DNA of 16,575 nucleotides, from NCBI GenBank assembly GCA_002171155.1, contig NHHF01000124.1, positions 2,862 to 19,436 of the forward strand, read 5' to 3'. Shown here in pieces: positions 6,469-13,427 of the stretch (positions within the stretch are counted from its first letter, which is position 1; each line of letters starts with the position of its first letter). A program made the translations under genes and the position numbers. Below the pieces are notes generated by a model. The model was not told where the DNA came from. It did no database searches and saw only the letters and a program-made list of their open reading frames with translations. The stretch is from Betaproteobacteria bacterium TMED156. Its GTDB lineage: Bacteria; Pseudomonadota; Gammaproteobacteria; Burkholderiales; Burkholderiaceae_A.

Positions 6469-8321
6469 TCTATCGAACCATCCTTTGATGGATTGACAAT
6501 ATCCGGCATTGCTGGATTTTCCCAGTTTTCGACAGGCTCAATAAATAGATTAGATCTAAATTCTTGTCTATCTAAATACGGATACATATCTTCAATTGGA
6601 GTTGCCCAACCGAAAATCCTAGGTTCATAAGTATGATACTCGTGAATATCTACATCGCAGACGATTGGACCATCATATTCTAGAACCCGATCGATTACTG
6701 ACAGTGAATCAGCTGGATCCTTGAGAGATACTGTTTTTATATTGTACGCTTCACATATTTTTAGAAAATCAGGCGGGTTATAACCTTTTGGCCCACAAGC
6801 TTCTGCTCGGCCTTGAAAATTGGTCTCCTGAAAAGCCTTGGTGATACCATAAATATGGTTATTTAGTATGAAAGTTTTAACTTTACACTTGTAATTAAAC
6901 AAAGTTTGTAGCTCTTGAATATTCATATTAAAACCACCATCTCCAATAATACACACAACATTTTTTTCAGGTGTTCCAAACCATGCACCAATAGCACCGG
7001 CGAAAGAAAAACCCATTGGAGAATTACCGTTATTAGTTATAAAAGTCTGACCAAATTTGGTTTCGAATGCGTGGGAGGTAATTACAATATTTCCTCCACA
7101 GTCGGCCACCAAAACATCATTAGAAGTCATTTTTTCAGACAACTGTCTCATAAATCTGTATGGATGAACTGCATCTTTCGACTTTCCAAACTGTGGCTTA
7201 ACTGGATCGTATTTGGTTTTCCACTCCTTTGCCTTTTCAAACCATCTTTTGTGTTTCAGTGGACCAACTTTAAAGTAATCTTTTTTTTGCAAACCCTGCT
7301 CTAACAAATTCAAAAACAATAAAGCATCACTTTTGATACACTTATCAAAGCAAACTTGTTGTAAATGTTTCTGTAATTGAGCTTCATCAACGTCAACCAT
7401 TATTTTCTTGGCATTTCTTGCAAAAGACTCAACACGACCTCCAGTAATACGGCCCGAAACTCTTGAACCTATTGTAAGCAGTAAATCACTATTTTGAATT
7501 CCAAAATTTCTACCAGCCCCTCCATATGTTCCAACACGCCCACAGTAAGATTTCAAATCACTCGTAGCTATGTCAAGAGCATTCCAAGTTGGGTAAACAG
7601 GTACTTCTAACATGTCAGTAACTTCTTTAAATTTTTGAACACCACCGGCAGTTTTAACTCCACCTCCAACTAGGATTACAGGTCTTTCAGCGTTTAACAA
7701 ATCATCAATTAATAAGTTAATTTCTAGCTTTATTTTATTTTCATCAAAAACCGTTTCATTTAACTCTCCCTCGTAACCAACTTGCTTCTCAGGATCAATC
7801 ATTGTTTTTTGTATGTTGATTGGTATATCGAGTAAAACAGGCCCAGGTCTTCCAGAAGATGCAAAGTGGATGGCTTTTTCTAATTCAAACTTAATACTAT
7901 TTGGGTCAGTAATCAATTTTGCGTACTTTGTAATTGGTTTGACAATTGATACTATGTCTGTTTCTTGAAATCCTATTTGCCTTAGCGACGGATCAGGACG
8001 CAAAAATCTACTGTTGATTTGCCCTGTAATAAATATAGCGCCTACTGAGTCATAAAAACAATTTCCAATTGGGGTCACTAAATTCATACCGCCTGGCCCA
8101 CTAGTGACAATGTTGATCCCAAGTTTTTTAGATGTCTTATAGTAACCCTCCGATGCGAATCCACCAGCTTGCTCGTGCATAATTGCAACATATGATGTTT
8201 TATCAGTTCTAGTGAATGCATCAACGAGATCTCCATTTGCAGCTCCATAAACTACAAAAATTTTATCAGTGCCAATCTCTGCAAATTTGTTAATAACGTA
8301 ATCAGCAAGCTTAATCATCAT
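6465..8321 (-). CDS. Acetolactate-synthase-like thiamine diphosphate enzyme (candidate YerE-type two-carbon transferase)
   Basis: A 618-residue three-domain ThDP enzyme. The N-terminal domain has the activating Glu50 in MHEQAGGFASEGY and TSGPGGMNLVTPIGNCFYDS. The middle domain has ERPVILVGGGV, and the C-terminal ThDP-binding motif runs from GDG at 460-462 to Asn487/Asn488. The order matches IlvB (acetolactate synthase) and related carboligases. It is longer than IlvB, with a C-terminus (PRIFGWATPIEDMYPYL onward) unlike the usual one, and no IlvN regulatory-subunit gene is nearby. Together with the GDP-sugar genes this argues against ordinary branched-chain amino-acid synthesis. YerE, a family member, adds an acetyl unit from pyruvate to a CDP-4-keto-3,6-dideoxy sugar in yersiniose synthesis. 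A comparable role here is inference; no residue proves it. ATG 8321 follows TAGGAAA; an ATG three bases later is equally possible. Confidence 0.82.
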   Translation of the reverse strand: MMIKLADYVINKFAEIGTDKIFVVYGAANGDLVDAFTRTDKTSYVAIMHEQAGGFASEGYYKTSKKLGINIVTSGPGGMNLVTPIGNCFYDSVGAIFITGQINSRFLRPDPSLRQIGFQETDIVSIVKPITKYAKLITDPNSIKFELEKAIHFASSGRPGPVLLDIPINIQKTMIDPEKQVGYEGELNETVFDENKIKLEINLLIDDLLNAERPVILVGGGVKTAGGVQKFKEVTDMLEVPVYPTWNALDIATSDLKSYCGRVGTYGGAGRNFGIQNSDLLLTIGSRVSGRITGGRVESFARNAKKIMVDVDEAQLQKHLQQVCFDKCIKSDALLFLNLLEQGLQKKDYFKVGPLKHKRWFEKAKEWKTKYDPVKPQFGKSKDAVHPYRFMRQLSEKMTSNDVLVADCGGNIVITSHAFETKFGQTFITNNGNSPMGFSFAGAIGAWFGTPEKNVVCIIGDGGFNMNIQELQTLFNYKCKVKTFILNNHIYGITKAFQETNFQGRAEACGPKGYNPPDFLKICEAYNIKTVSLKDPADSLSVIDRVLEYDGPIVCDVDIHEYHTYEPRIFGWATPIEDMYPYLDRQEFRSNLFIEPVENWENPAMPDIVNPSKDGSIE

Positions 8322-8354
8322 TTAATTTCCTATTTTCATTACAAAGATCTAAAA

Positions 8355-9878
8355 TCAGTCACCAAGGATTCTTCTTTTTAAACTAAATTTCAAGGTGTCA
8401 GAAATATTCTCAACCGCAGGTAGTCCAAACTTTTTTTTAACAAGGTTTAGATATCCTGGATTAGAGTGGTACTCATGCCATGCCTTGTCCCTAAAACTTA
8501 GAATTTCTGCAGAAGATAAATTTTCTGTTCTTAAATTTAATGTTTCATATGAATGTTGACTATAACCAGAGTAAACTTTTGGAAGTTCTAAACCTGCTTC
8601 CTTAGCGTTATTGTAAAGTGGACTACCAGGATAGGCCATTGCACAATAAAAATTAGCCATTTCAGTCAGATTTTCTTTTGCAAAATTTAAGGTGTTTTGC
8701 ATTCCTTCAAGAGTGTCATTAGGCAGGCCAAAAATATAATTTCCTGCCACATTAATTCCAGCTTCATGAATCAGTTTAATCAAATCAACTATCTTTACAT
8801 TTTTAAATCCATCTTTGTGTATTTCCTTTCTTATCAAAGCATCTGGATTTTCTATACCCAAACCAAGCCATTTCACTCCAGCTCTTCTTAGTACATCCAA
8901 GTACTTTGGTTTGCAGGTGTCAATTCTTGAGTATGCCCATATATTAAAGTCATAATTTCTTTCAATAATAAGTTCGCAGATCTTGATGAAATGATTTGGA
9001 TTTAAAACAAATAATTCGTCAGCAATTTTAATGTTTTTAACACCTGCAATTGCAAACATTTCGAACTGTTTTATTATGAACTCAGGACTCCATTTTCTAT
9101 ATACATTGCTATCAGCACTACTAATGTGGATGCCAGGATCCGTTCTATTAATAATATTTATCATGCAAAAACTACATCTGTATGGACAGCCAAGTGATGT
9201 GTATAAAGCTGCAAATGGTTCTTTAAGCGAGTTATTCGACCATGAATGCCAACCAGCTGTCCTGTATTTATGATAATCAGGCAAAAGATCCCAAGCCATT
9301 CCTGGCAAGTCATTTTCCAAGTTGTCATTTTTCACAATTGGAGATGGAGGTGTTAAAGTAATTTCTCCGGATTTGTTTCTGTAACCAAGTCCCTTGACAT
9401 TATTTAAATAGTAATCATTATTTAAGTCTTCAACCTGCAACAAATCACAAATAGTATAGACACCCTCATTTTGACAAACCGCATCTATATAATACTCCGA
9501 TTCGAGTGTTTCTTTTGGCAATGCTGAAACGTGACCACCAACAAATAAAATAAATGATGATGGAGCTTTTTCTTTTAGTAACTTTGCAGTCTCACAAGCA
9601 CCAACCATGTTCTGAGAAGAAGCACTTGGTTGTTGTCCGTAGACTACAAAACATATTACTCTTGCATCTGCATCAACTATCTTGTCAGCAACCTCGTTTA
9701 TCGTTAAGCGCTCTGCCTCGGCATCTAAAATTGAAGTGTTAAATTCACGAGAGCGAACTGAATTTGCAAGCATTGCCGCCCAAATTGGTGGCTCTATAGC
9801 AGAGTGATCTTTTGCTAATGACTGATAAACGGCAACCGCACCGTTTGGATGTATAAAAAGTATATCCAATTTTTTCAT
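8355..9878 (-). CDS. B12-binding-domain radical SAM protein (class B methyltransferase-like or BchE-like)
   Basis: A 507-residue protein. Residues 1 to about 150 form a Rossmann-like cobalamin-binding-type domain beginning MKKLDILFIHPNG, with VGGHVSALPKETL at its end. A radical SAM core follows, with the [4Fe-4S] cysteines Cys231, Cys235 and Cys238 in LGCPYRCSFC, then GVKNIKIADELF and a GLGIENPD strand typical of the Elp3/MiaB-like barrel. About 90 residues follow the barrel. The cobalamin domain lacks DxHxxG, the lower-ligand histidine motif, as is usual for radical SAM B12 proteins. Such enzymes methylate unactivated carbons or rearrange substrates. In a sugar operon a C-methylation or other skeletal change is plausible but not shown. 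It sits 33-34 bases from each neighbour. Confidence 0.82.
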   Translation of the reverse strand: MKKLDILFIHPNGAVAVYQSLAKDHSAIEPPIWAAMLANSVRSREFNTSILDAEAERLTINEVADKIVDADARVICFVVYGQQPSASSQNMVGACETAKLLKEKAPSSFILFVGGHVSALPKETLESEYYIDAVCQNEGVYTICDLLQVEDLNNDYYLNNVKGLGYRNKSGEITLTPPSPIVKNDNLENDLPGMAWDLLPDYHKYRTAGWHSWSNNSLKEPFAALYTSLGCPYRCSFCMINIINRTDPGIHISSADSNVYRKWSPEFIIKQFEMFAIAGVKNIKIADELFVLNPNHFIKICELIIERNYDFNIWAYSRIDTCKPKYLDVLRRAGVKWLGLGIENPDALIRKEIHKDGFKNVKIVDLIKLIHEAGINVAGNYIFGLPNDTLEGMQNTLNFAKENLTEMANFYCAMAYPGSPLYNNAKEAGLELPKVYSGYSQHSYETLNLRTENLSSAEILSFRDKAWHEYHSNPGYLNLVKKKFGLPAVENISDTLKFSLKRRILGD

Positions 9879-9912
9879 TGATTATGAATACTTCTTGTAA
9901 AATTTCACGATT

Positions 9913-11046
9913 CTAAAACCCATATACAGCTAGTTTCATAAGTTTGGGGTCTAAGTAAAAATCGCGATCAATTTCATTATTTCCATAGTTAACTGATGTT
10001 TCCTTATATTCCCCTTCAATTCTTATGTAATAAATTCCAAAAATAGCACACCAAACCATCACACCCCAGTCTCCAATTTGACCTGGTGCAATAATTTCTA
10101 CTTGAGTACTTCCTTTCTTTGCAAATATCGACAATGGACTACTACCACCAGCAACCTGAATACCCAAATCAGCATTGAAAGCCAATTTAATCTGATCAGG
10201 AATTTCTAGCTTGTGCGGAAAAAATTCATAATACGAGATTTCTTTCTTCAGAACATCCTCAACTTGAGATAAATTATCTAATCTGCGCCATTTTTCCCCT
10301 CTTCTGGTAACAAAATAATGCTTTATATCTCTTTCTTTTGTTTGTATGTCCCTAACAGAACTTAAAATATGAGCCCTCATATACTTGAATGTTTCTATAT
10401 CACAACTTACTCTTGAATCTTGTGGGTGTCTATGAGCGCAGCACCCTATAACAGTAAGTTTTCTTACCCTATAGTTTATACTTTTTTTAATTTTTTTTAC
10501 TTTGTTTCCCAGTCCTATGAGCCTAAAAAAACTATAAAACCTTTCAGGTACGGATTCATCAACTAAAATTATTGCATCACTGTTATTTGTAGTTGTGAAC
10601 CTAAATGCTTTTGGCATATTTTCAAAAACAAAATGTCCAAAATTTCCATTACCACCAATCAAAACAGCCTCTTCAATGTCTTCAAACTCATAATCGGAAG
10701 ATGTTTGAAAAACATGGTTTACATTTTCTGCAGTAGCTGGTTGCAGTTCATCTGTTACTGGACATTCTATTTGATGTCGATGATAGGTCATCCCATCAAT
10801 AAAAAAAAAATTCTTTACCAAAGCGTATTTAGCGTAAATTAGTGTCGCATTGTAAAGTTCAAATAAAGGCGGCTTGTAATCATAAATGGAGTATTTATGG
10901 ATGTAGTGTCGAGGATGTTTTTCAGAACATCTTAGTGAAGTATTAAAAGCAAGATAACTCCTTGCAGGATCGACCAAATTCAAGCCTTGACTTGCATTGT
11001 CCCCGAAGAGTTTATGATCAAATACTGATGCTGGTATCACATTCAT
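9913..11046 (-). CDS. GT61-family glycosyltransferase (DUF563-like)
   Basis: A 377-residue protein with the two landmarks of glycosyltransferase family 61. The first is GNFGHFVFENMPKAFRF at about 134-150, the counterpart of the family's W-H-W--E-LPR motif, with His138. The second is a C-terminal block, KLEIPDQIKLAFNADLGIQV followed by AGGSSPLSIFAKK, matching the family's F--A-VIVG-HGAGL-N--F region, although GGS replaces HGA. No signal peptide or membrane segment is evident, so it probably works at the cytoplasmic face on a lipid-linked or nascent glycan. Donor and linkage cannot be inferred. It is the only clear glycosyltransferase in the window, fewer than expected for a full polysaccharide repeat unit, so others probably lie beyond the right edge. 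Confidence 0.72.
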   Translation of the reverse strand: MNVIPASVFDHKLFGDNASQGLNLVDPARSYLAFNTSLRCSEKHPRHYIHKYSIYDYKPPLFELYNATLIYAKYALVKNFFFIDGMTYHRHQIECPVTDELQPATAENVNHVFQTSSDYEFEDIEEAVLIGGNGNFGHFVFENMPKAFRFTTTNNSDAIILVDESVPERFYSFFRLIGLGNKVKKIKKSINYRVRKLTVIGCCAHRHPQDSRVSCDIETFKYMRAHILSSVRDIQTKERDIKHYFVTRRGEKWRRLDNLSQVEDVLKKEISYYEFFPHKLEIPDQIKLAFNADLGIQVAGGSSPLSIFAKKGSTQVEIIAPGQIGDWGVMVWCAIFGIYYIRIEGEYKETSVNYGNNEIDRDFYLDPKLMKLAVYGF

Positions 11047-11123
11047 TAAACAAAGTTCTGATAGTTAAAAAAGCTGTTTAGGATAAAAAAAACAAGCACA
11101 AAAAATGCCAACATCAGTTGAAC

Positions 11124-11783
11124 TCAAATGATGGAATCCTCTCCAGAATAATCTGATTCATCTCCGTAAAAAGATATATCGTGATCTGACCCGTAAAAAA
11201 CTCTTTCATGTCTTCTGCTGGCTCCGCACAAGCGGACCTGATCTAATTCCTGTACTTTTTTTGGTTGTTTTGCATCAAATAATTCTCTGTGGATGGCATA
11301 AATTATTGGCTTGGTACCAAAAATTGCTTCTTTTAGCATTTTATGTGCCTCGGTGGGGGTTTTTGGAGTCATCACAGTCCATCCCTGGAATTTTTTAAAC
11401 CATGGTGAAAGATCCTTGCTGTGTTGAGCACCCTGACCCATACCCTTACCAACTTGACAAACAAAGACAATGGGCAAGTCAAATCCTTTGTGATGCCAAA
11501 CTGGAATATGATTGACTAATGCACACATGCCACTTGCGAGAAAATCGATCCTAACATGTATCATCACAACTCTTTTGCCTGCCAGGGCAAGTCCCATTGC
11601 AGAGGAGTTCATAAGTGATTCGGCAACAGGATATGTTATGAAATTTTCGGGATACTTATTAAATAAACCTTTGGTAAGCCCAGCAACTCCATATTTGACT
11701 AACTGCCCTCCCACCACAACTGAACTATCTTCATTAATTGATTCCTCAATTGCTCTATTTATTTCTTGAGCAAAGGTTCTCAT
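11124..11783 (-). CDS. Compact E1-beta-like (pyruvate-dehydrogenase/transketolase pyrimidine-domain) subunit of a two-part ThDP enzyme
   Basis: A 219-residue homologue of the beta subunit of 2-oxoacid dehydrogenase E1. It keeps the activating Glu55 in YPVAESLMNSSAMGLALAG and GMGQGAQHSKDLSPWF, the loop seen in PdhB-type proteins. Normal E1-beta is about 325 residues, and the missing part is the C-terminal transketolase domain. Here the fold stops after IIYAIHRELFD and is followed by about 45 residues rich in charged and aromatic residues with an acidic end. The partner alpha subunit is encoded just upstream. No E2 or E3 gene is nearby, so it is probably not a dehydrogenase complex but a decarboxylase or carboligase. 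Comparable pdh-like alpha/beta pairs (AviB1/AviB2) have been proposed to attach a two-carbon unit in avilamycin sugar synthesis. ATG 11783 follows an AAAGGATA ribosome site. Confidence 0.8.
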   Translation of the reverse strand: MRTFAQEINRAIEESINEDSSVVVGGQLVKYGVAGLTKGLFNKYPENFITYPVAESLMNSSAMGLALAGKRVVMIHVRIDFLASGMCALVNHIPVWHHKGFDLPIVFVCQVGKGMGQGAQHSKDLSPWFKKFQGWTVMTPKTPTEAHKMLKEAIFGTKPIIYAIHRELFDAKQPKKVQELDQVRLCGASRRHERVFYGSDHDISFYGDESDYSGEDSII

Positions 11784-11797
11784 AATTTTATCCTTTT
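11751..11797 (-). repeat. Direct repeat, copy 1: ribosome site and first 11 codons of the E1-beta gene
   Basis: This segment matches 11889-11935 at 40 of 47 bases by eye. The 33 coding bases (MRTF-x-x-EINRA) match at 30 of 33, the 14 bases before the ATG at 10 of 14. This is the functional copy. The repeats lie 138 bases apart in the same orientation. Confidence 0.8.
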
Positions 11798-11819
11798 AAT
11801 TTTTTCGTTATTCCTAATT

Positions 11820-11921
11820 TTATAGATGAAATATTGTGGCAAAGTAAAAACAATAGAGCAATTTTACCTGAACTTCGATAAAAGATGGTGCCCTATTTAT
11901 TTCGTGAGTAAAGGTTCTCAT
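11820..11921 (-). pseudogene. 33-codon scar: E1-beta start fused to an E1-alpha-like 3' segment
   Basis: An open frame from ATG 11921 to TAA 11820, lying between the E1-alpha and E1-beta genes. Codons 1-11 read MRTFTHEINRA, against MRTFAQEINRA at the start of the intact E1-beta. Codons 12-21 read PSFIEVQVKL, against PSFVEVKVRL near the C-terminus of E1-alpha (11999-12028): 6 of 10 residues identical, the rest conservative, and 20 of 30 bases. The frame then ends after LYCFYFATIFHL, unlike any domain I know. The simplest reading is that an ancestral alpha-beta-alpha-beta tandem array lost the body of the first beta and the front of the second alpha. It has its own ribosome site (AAGAGATA) and might still be translated, but 33 residues cannot form a ThDP domain. 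Confidence 0.72.
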
Positions 11922-11935
11922 AGTTTTATCTCTTA
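11889..11935 (-). repeat. Direct repeat, copy 2: duplicated E1-beta ribosome site and start inside the scar
   Basis: Second copy of the 47-base repeat, 40 of 47 bases matching 11751-11797. It begins at the stop codon of the E1-alpha gene (11933-11935), includes an AAGAGATA ribosome site, and ends where similarity switches to an E1-alpha-like sequence at 11888. Confidence 0.8.
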
Positions 11936-12634
11936 AAACTTTGGTTCTTCCTGGTCGCAAAGATCAAGCATGGTTGCCATGTTAAGGTGTGCGCATTCTA
12001 ATCTAACTTTGACCTCAACAAATGATGGCATTTTATTCTGTCTAGTAAAATTCATTGCATCTTCAACTGAATCCAAAACCTTTACATCAAAAGGTTCAAC
12101 TCTAGGACCAATGGGAGTAGATTGTCTTTCTTCTAAGAGTGCATCAACTGACTTCCCATTATTCTCACAAACAAAACACAATGGTAATTTGTTTAAGGCT
12201 GAAAATATTAACGACTCCCAAAAAACTCCTTGTTCAGTTGCCGCATCACCAATACAACAGACTGAAATTGCCTCGGATTTGTCTAATTTTAAAGCATAAG
12301 CAGTACCTGTAGAAACCCCTATCAAACCACCCAAAATAGCAGAAGCATGAAAGTTAATAGATTTATCTGTAATGCCTTGAGAACCAGCAAATCCTTTATT
12401 AAGACCAGTTTTAAGACCCATTATCTCATCCCATAGTTTTTGCTCATCACCACCTTTCGCCAAGTAATGGTGATGGTTTCTGTGATTAGAGAATAACCAA
12501 TCAATGTCTTTAATATTATTAAATATTTCTTCTGCAACGCCCTCATGCCCTAATGACAAATGGGTGGGACAGTATATATCTTTCATATTGTCCCGTAATT
12601 TTTTTTCAAAACTTATTATTTTTTCTTTTATCAT
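11933..12634 (-). CDS. Compact E1-alpha-like ThDP-binding subunit, partner of the E1-beta-like protein
   Basis: A 233-residue homologue of 2-oxoacid dehydrogenase E1-alpha. It has THLSLGHEGVA (E1-alpha: HLYIGQEAVA), a NHRNHHHYLAKG segment where E1-alpha has its R-H--H motif, then INFHASAILGGLIGVSTGTA. The ThDP/Mg motif is GDAATEQGV (Gly129-Asp130), ending in CENNG (Asn158-Asn159). It is over 100 residues shorter than typical E1-alpha. It lacks much of the N-terminal extension and most of the region after ENNG that carries the phosphorylation loops. The C-terminal PSFVEVKVRL strand corresponds to E1-alpha P-LIE-KTYR. With the E1-beta-like protein it should form a heterotetrameric ThDP enzyme. 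Like its partner, it has no E2 or E3 neighbour. ATG 12634 is preceded by GGTGAG. Confidence 0.8.
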   Translation of the reverse strand: MIKEKIISFEKKLRDNMKDIYCPTHLSLGHEGVAEEIFNNIKDIDWLFSNHRNHHHYLAKGGDEQKLWDEIMGLKTGLNKGFAGSQGITDKSINFHASAILGGLIGVSTGTAYALKLDKSEAISVCCIGDAATEQGVFWESLIFSALNKLPLCFVCENNGKSVDALLEERQSTPIGPRVEPFDVKVLDSVEDAMNFTRQNKMPSFVEVKVRLECAHLNMATMLDLCDQEEPKF

Positions 12635-12700
12635 AATCTCACCTGAATTAATCTAAAAACCATAAAATTAAAACAAATTCTTTTATATATTCAATGTCAT

Positions 12701-13411
12701 TTACTGACGAGTAAAATTTAACAACTTAAATGGAAACATAACCGCAGTAGTACATGTACCTGGAAAAATCTCATCTAAGTCAGATGAGGAACAATCTTCA
12801 GGTTTGGGTGGATAAATCATCACATGAGACTTACTTACAATTCCTTGAAGAGCAAAAGCATTGGCTACTCCCTTCTCAATACCCTCAAAATCATCAAGTA
12901 AAATTATTGAATCCATTATTTTCAAGTCAACTAAAAGAGGAAAATCATCTTGACTTAACCTGCCATCAATATGAAACATTTCGGGAATGACTCTTCTAGT
13001 TTTCAATTCTCGAAACATTTGAGTACTGTCGGATTTTTTAAAAAACTCAAGTGTACTTTTCCCCTCATAAGGAATATCAATACTATTACTAATGTCACAA
13101 CTGTAAAAAGCTACCGGATTATTACTAGACTCTGCTCCCTTGACCATAGATAGACCTGAAGTACCAATGAATGTACCAACCTCAGCTATTGTATTGGGCT
13201 TGAAATGTCGGGAAAGTAAGAATAACCAAAGAGCCGATTTAGGTGTTATGGTCCCGGTGTTGTAGTCGGCTTGTGAACGAAGAGCTTGCAAAGACAATAT
13301 TTCATTGGACAAGTTTTGAAAGTCTTTTATTTGAATGCCCTTTCTAGCACCCATGATTATTTTCCAGAAAAGAGTTGAAAAGTTATTTTGGTTTATAAGT
13401 AATTGATCCAT
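12701..13411 (-). CDS. Class I SAM-dependent methyltransferase-like protein (Methyltransf_24-type)
   Basis: A 236-residue Rossmann-fold protein. The SAM-binding glycine loop is AEVGTFIGTSGLSM (Glu77), followed by a strand ending YSCDIS where an acidic residue would hold the SAM ribose. A later strand reads IILLDDFEG (Asp173-Asp174), the place where small metal-dependent O-methyltransferases and the Methyltransf_24 group have their Asp pair. HIDGRLSQDD between these resembles the HG-A-D segment of that group. A sugar O-methyltransferase role fits the operon, but cephalosporin-hydroxylase-like proteins share this fold, and a non-methyltransferase function is possible. It lies 66 bases upstream of the E1-alpha gene and 16 bases after the SDR gene. 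The N-terminal 60 residues are helical and not conserved in any way I recognise. Confidence 0.68.
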   Translation of the reverse strand: MDQLLINQNNFSTLFWKIIMGARKGIQIKDFQNLSNEILSLQALRSQADYNTGTITPKSALWLFLLSRHFKPNTIAEVGTFIGTSGLSMVKGAESSNNPVAFYSCDISNSIDIPYEGKSTLEFFKKSDSTQMFRELKTRRVIPEMFHIDGRLSQDDFPLLVDLKIMDSIILLDDFEGIEKGVANAFALQGIVSKSHVMIYPPKPEDCSSSDLDEIFPGTCTTAVMFPFKLLNFTRQ

Positions 13412-13427
13412 AATTTTCTCAAGATTG

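Noticed and set aside
6915..7304. 129-codon frame on the + strand
   Set aside because: It is antisense to the conserved ThDP-binding domain of the 6465-8321 gene, so it is an open-frame shadow.
5308..8321. ThDP enzyme plus aminotransferase as part of phosphonate (2-aminoethylphosphonate) synthesis
   Set aside because: No PEP mutase gene is present, and the ThDP enzyme is the 618-residue three-domain acetolactate-synthase type, not the shorter phosphonopyruvate decarboxylase type.
6465..8321. Ordinary acetolactate synthase (IlvB) for valine and isoleucine
   Set aside because: No IlvN gene or other branched-chain amino-acid gene is adjacent, the C-terminus differs, and all neighbours are sugar genes. 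Not excluded at the level of chemistry.
11047..11123. Possible terminator or promoter in the 77-base gap between GT61 and E1-beta genes
   Set aside because: No stable inverted repeat with a T-run and no credible -35/-10 pair; only A-rich tracts are seen.
11970..12299. 109-codon frame on the + strand
   Set aside because: It lies entirely opposite the E1-alpha gene, whose motifs are clear; its own translation shows no domain.
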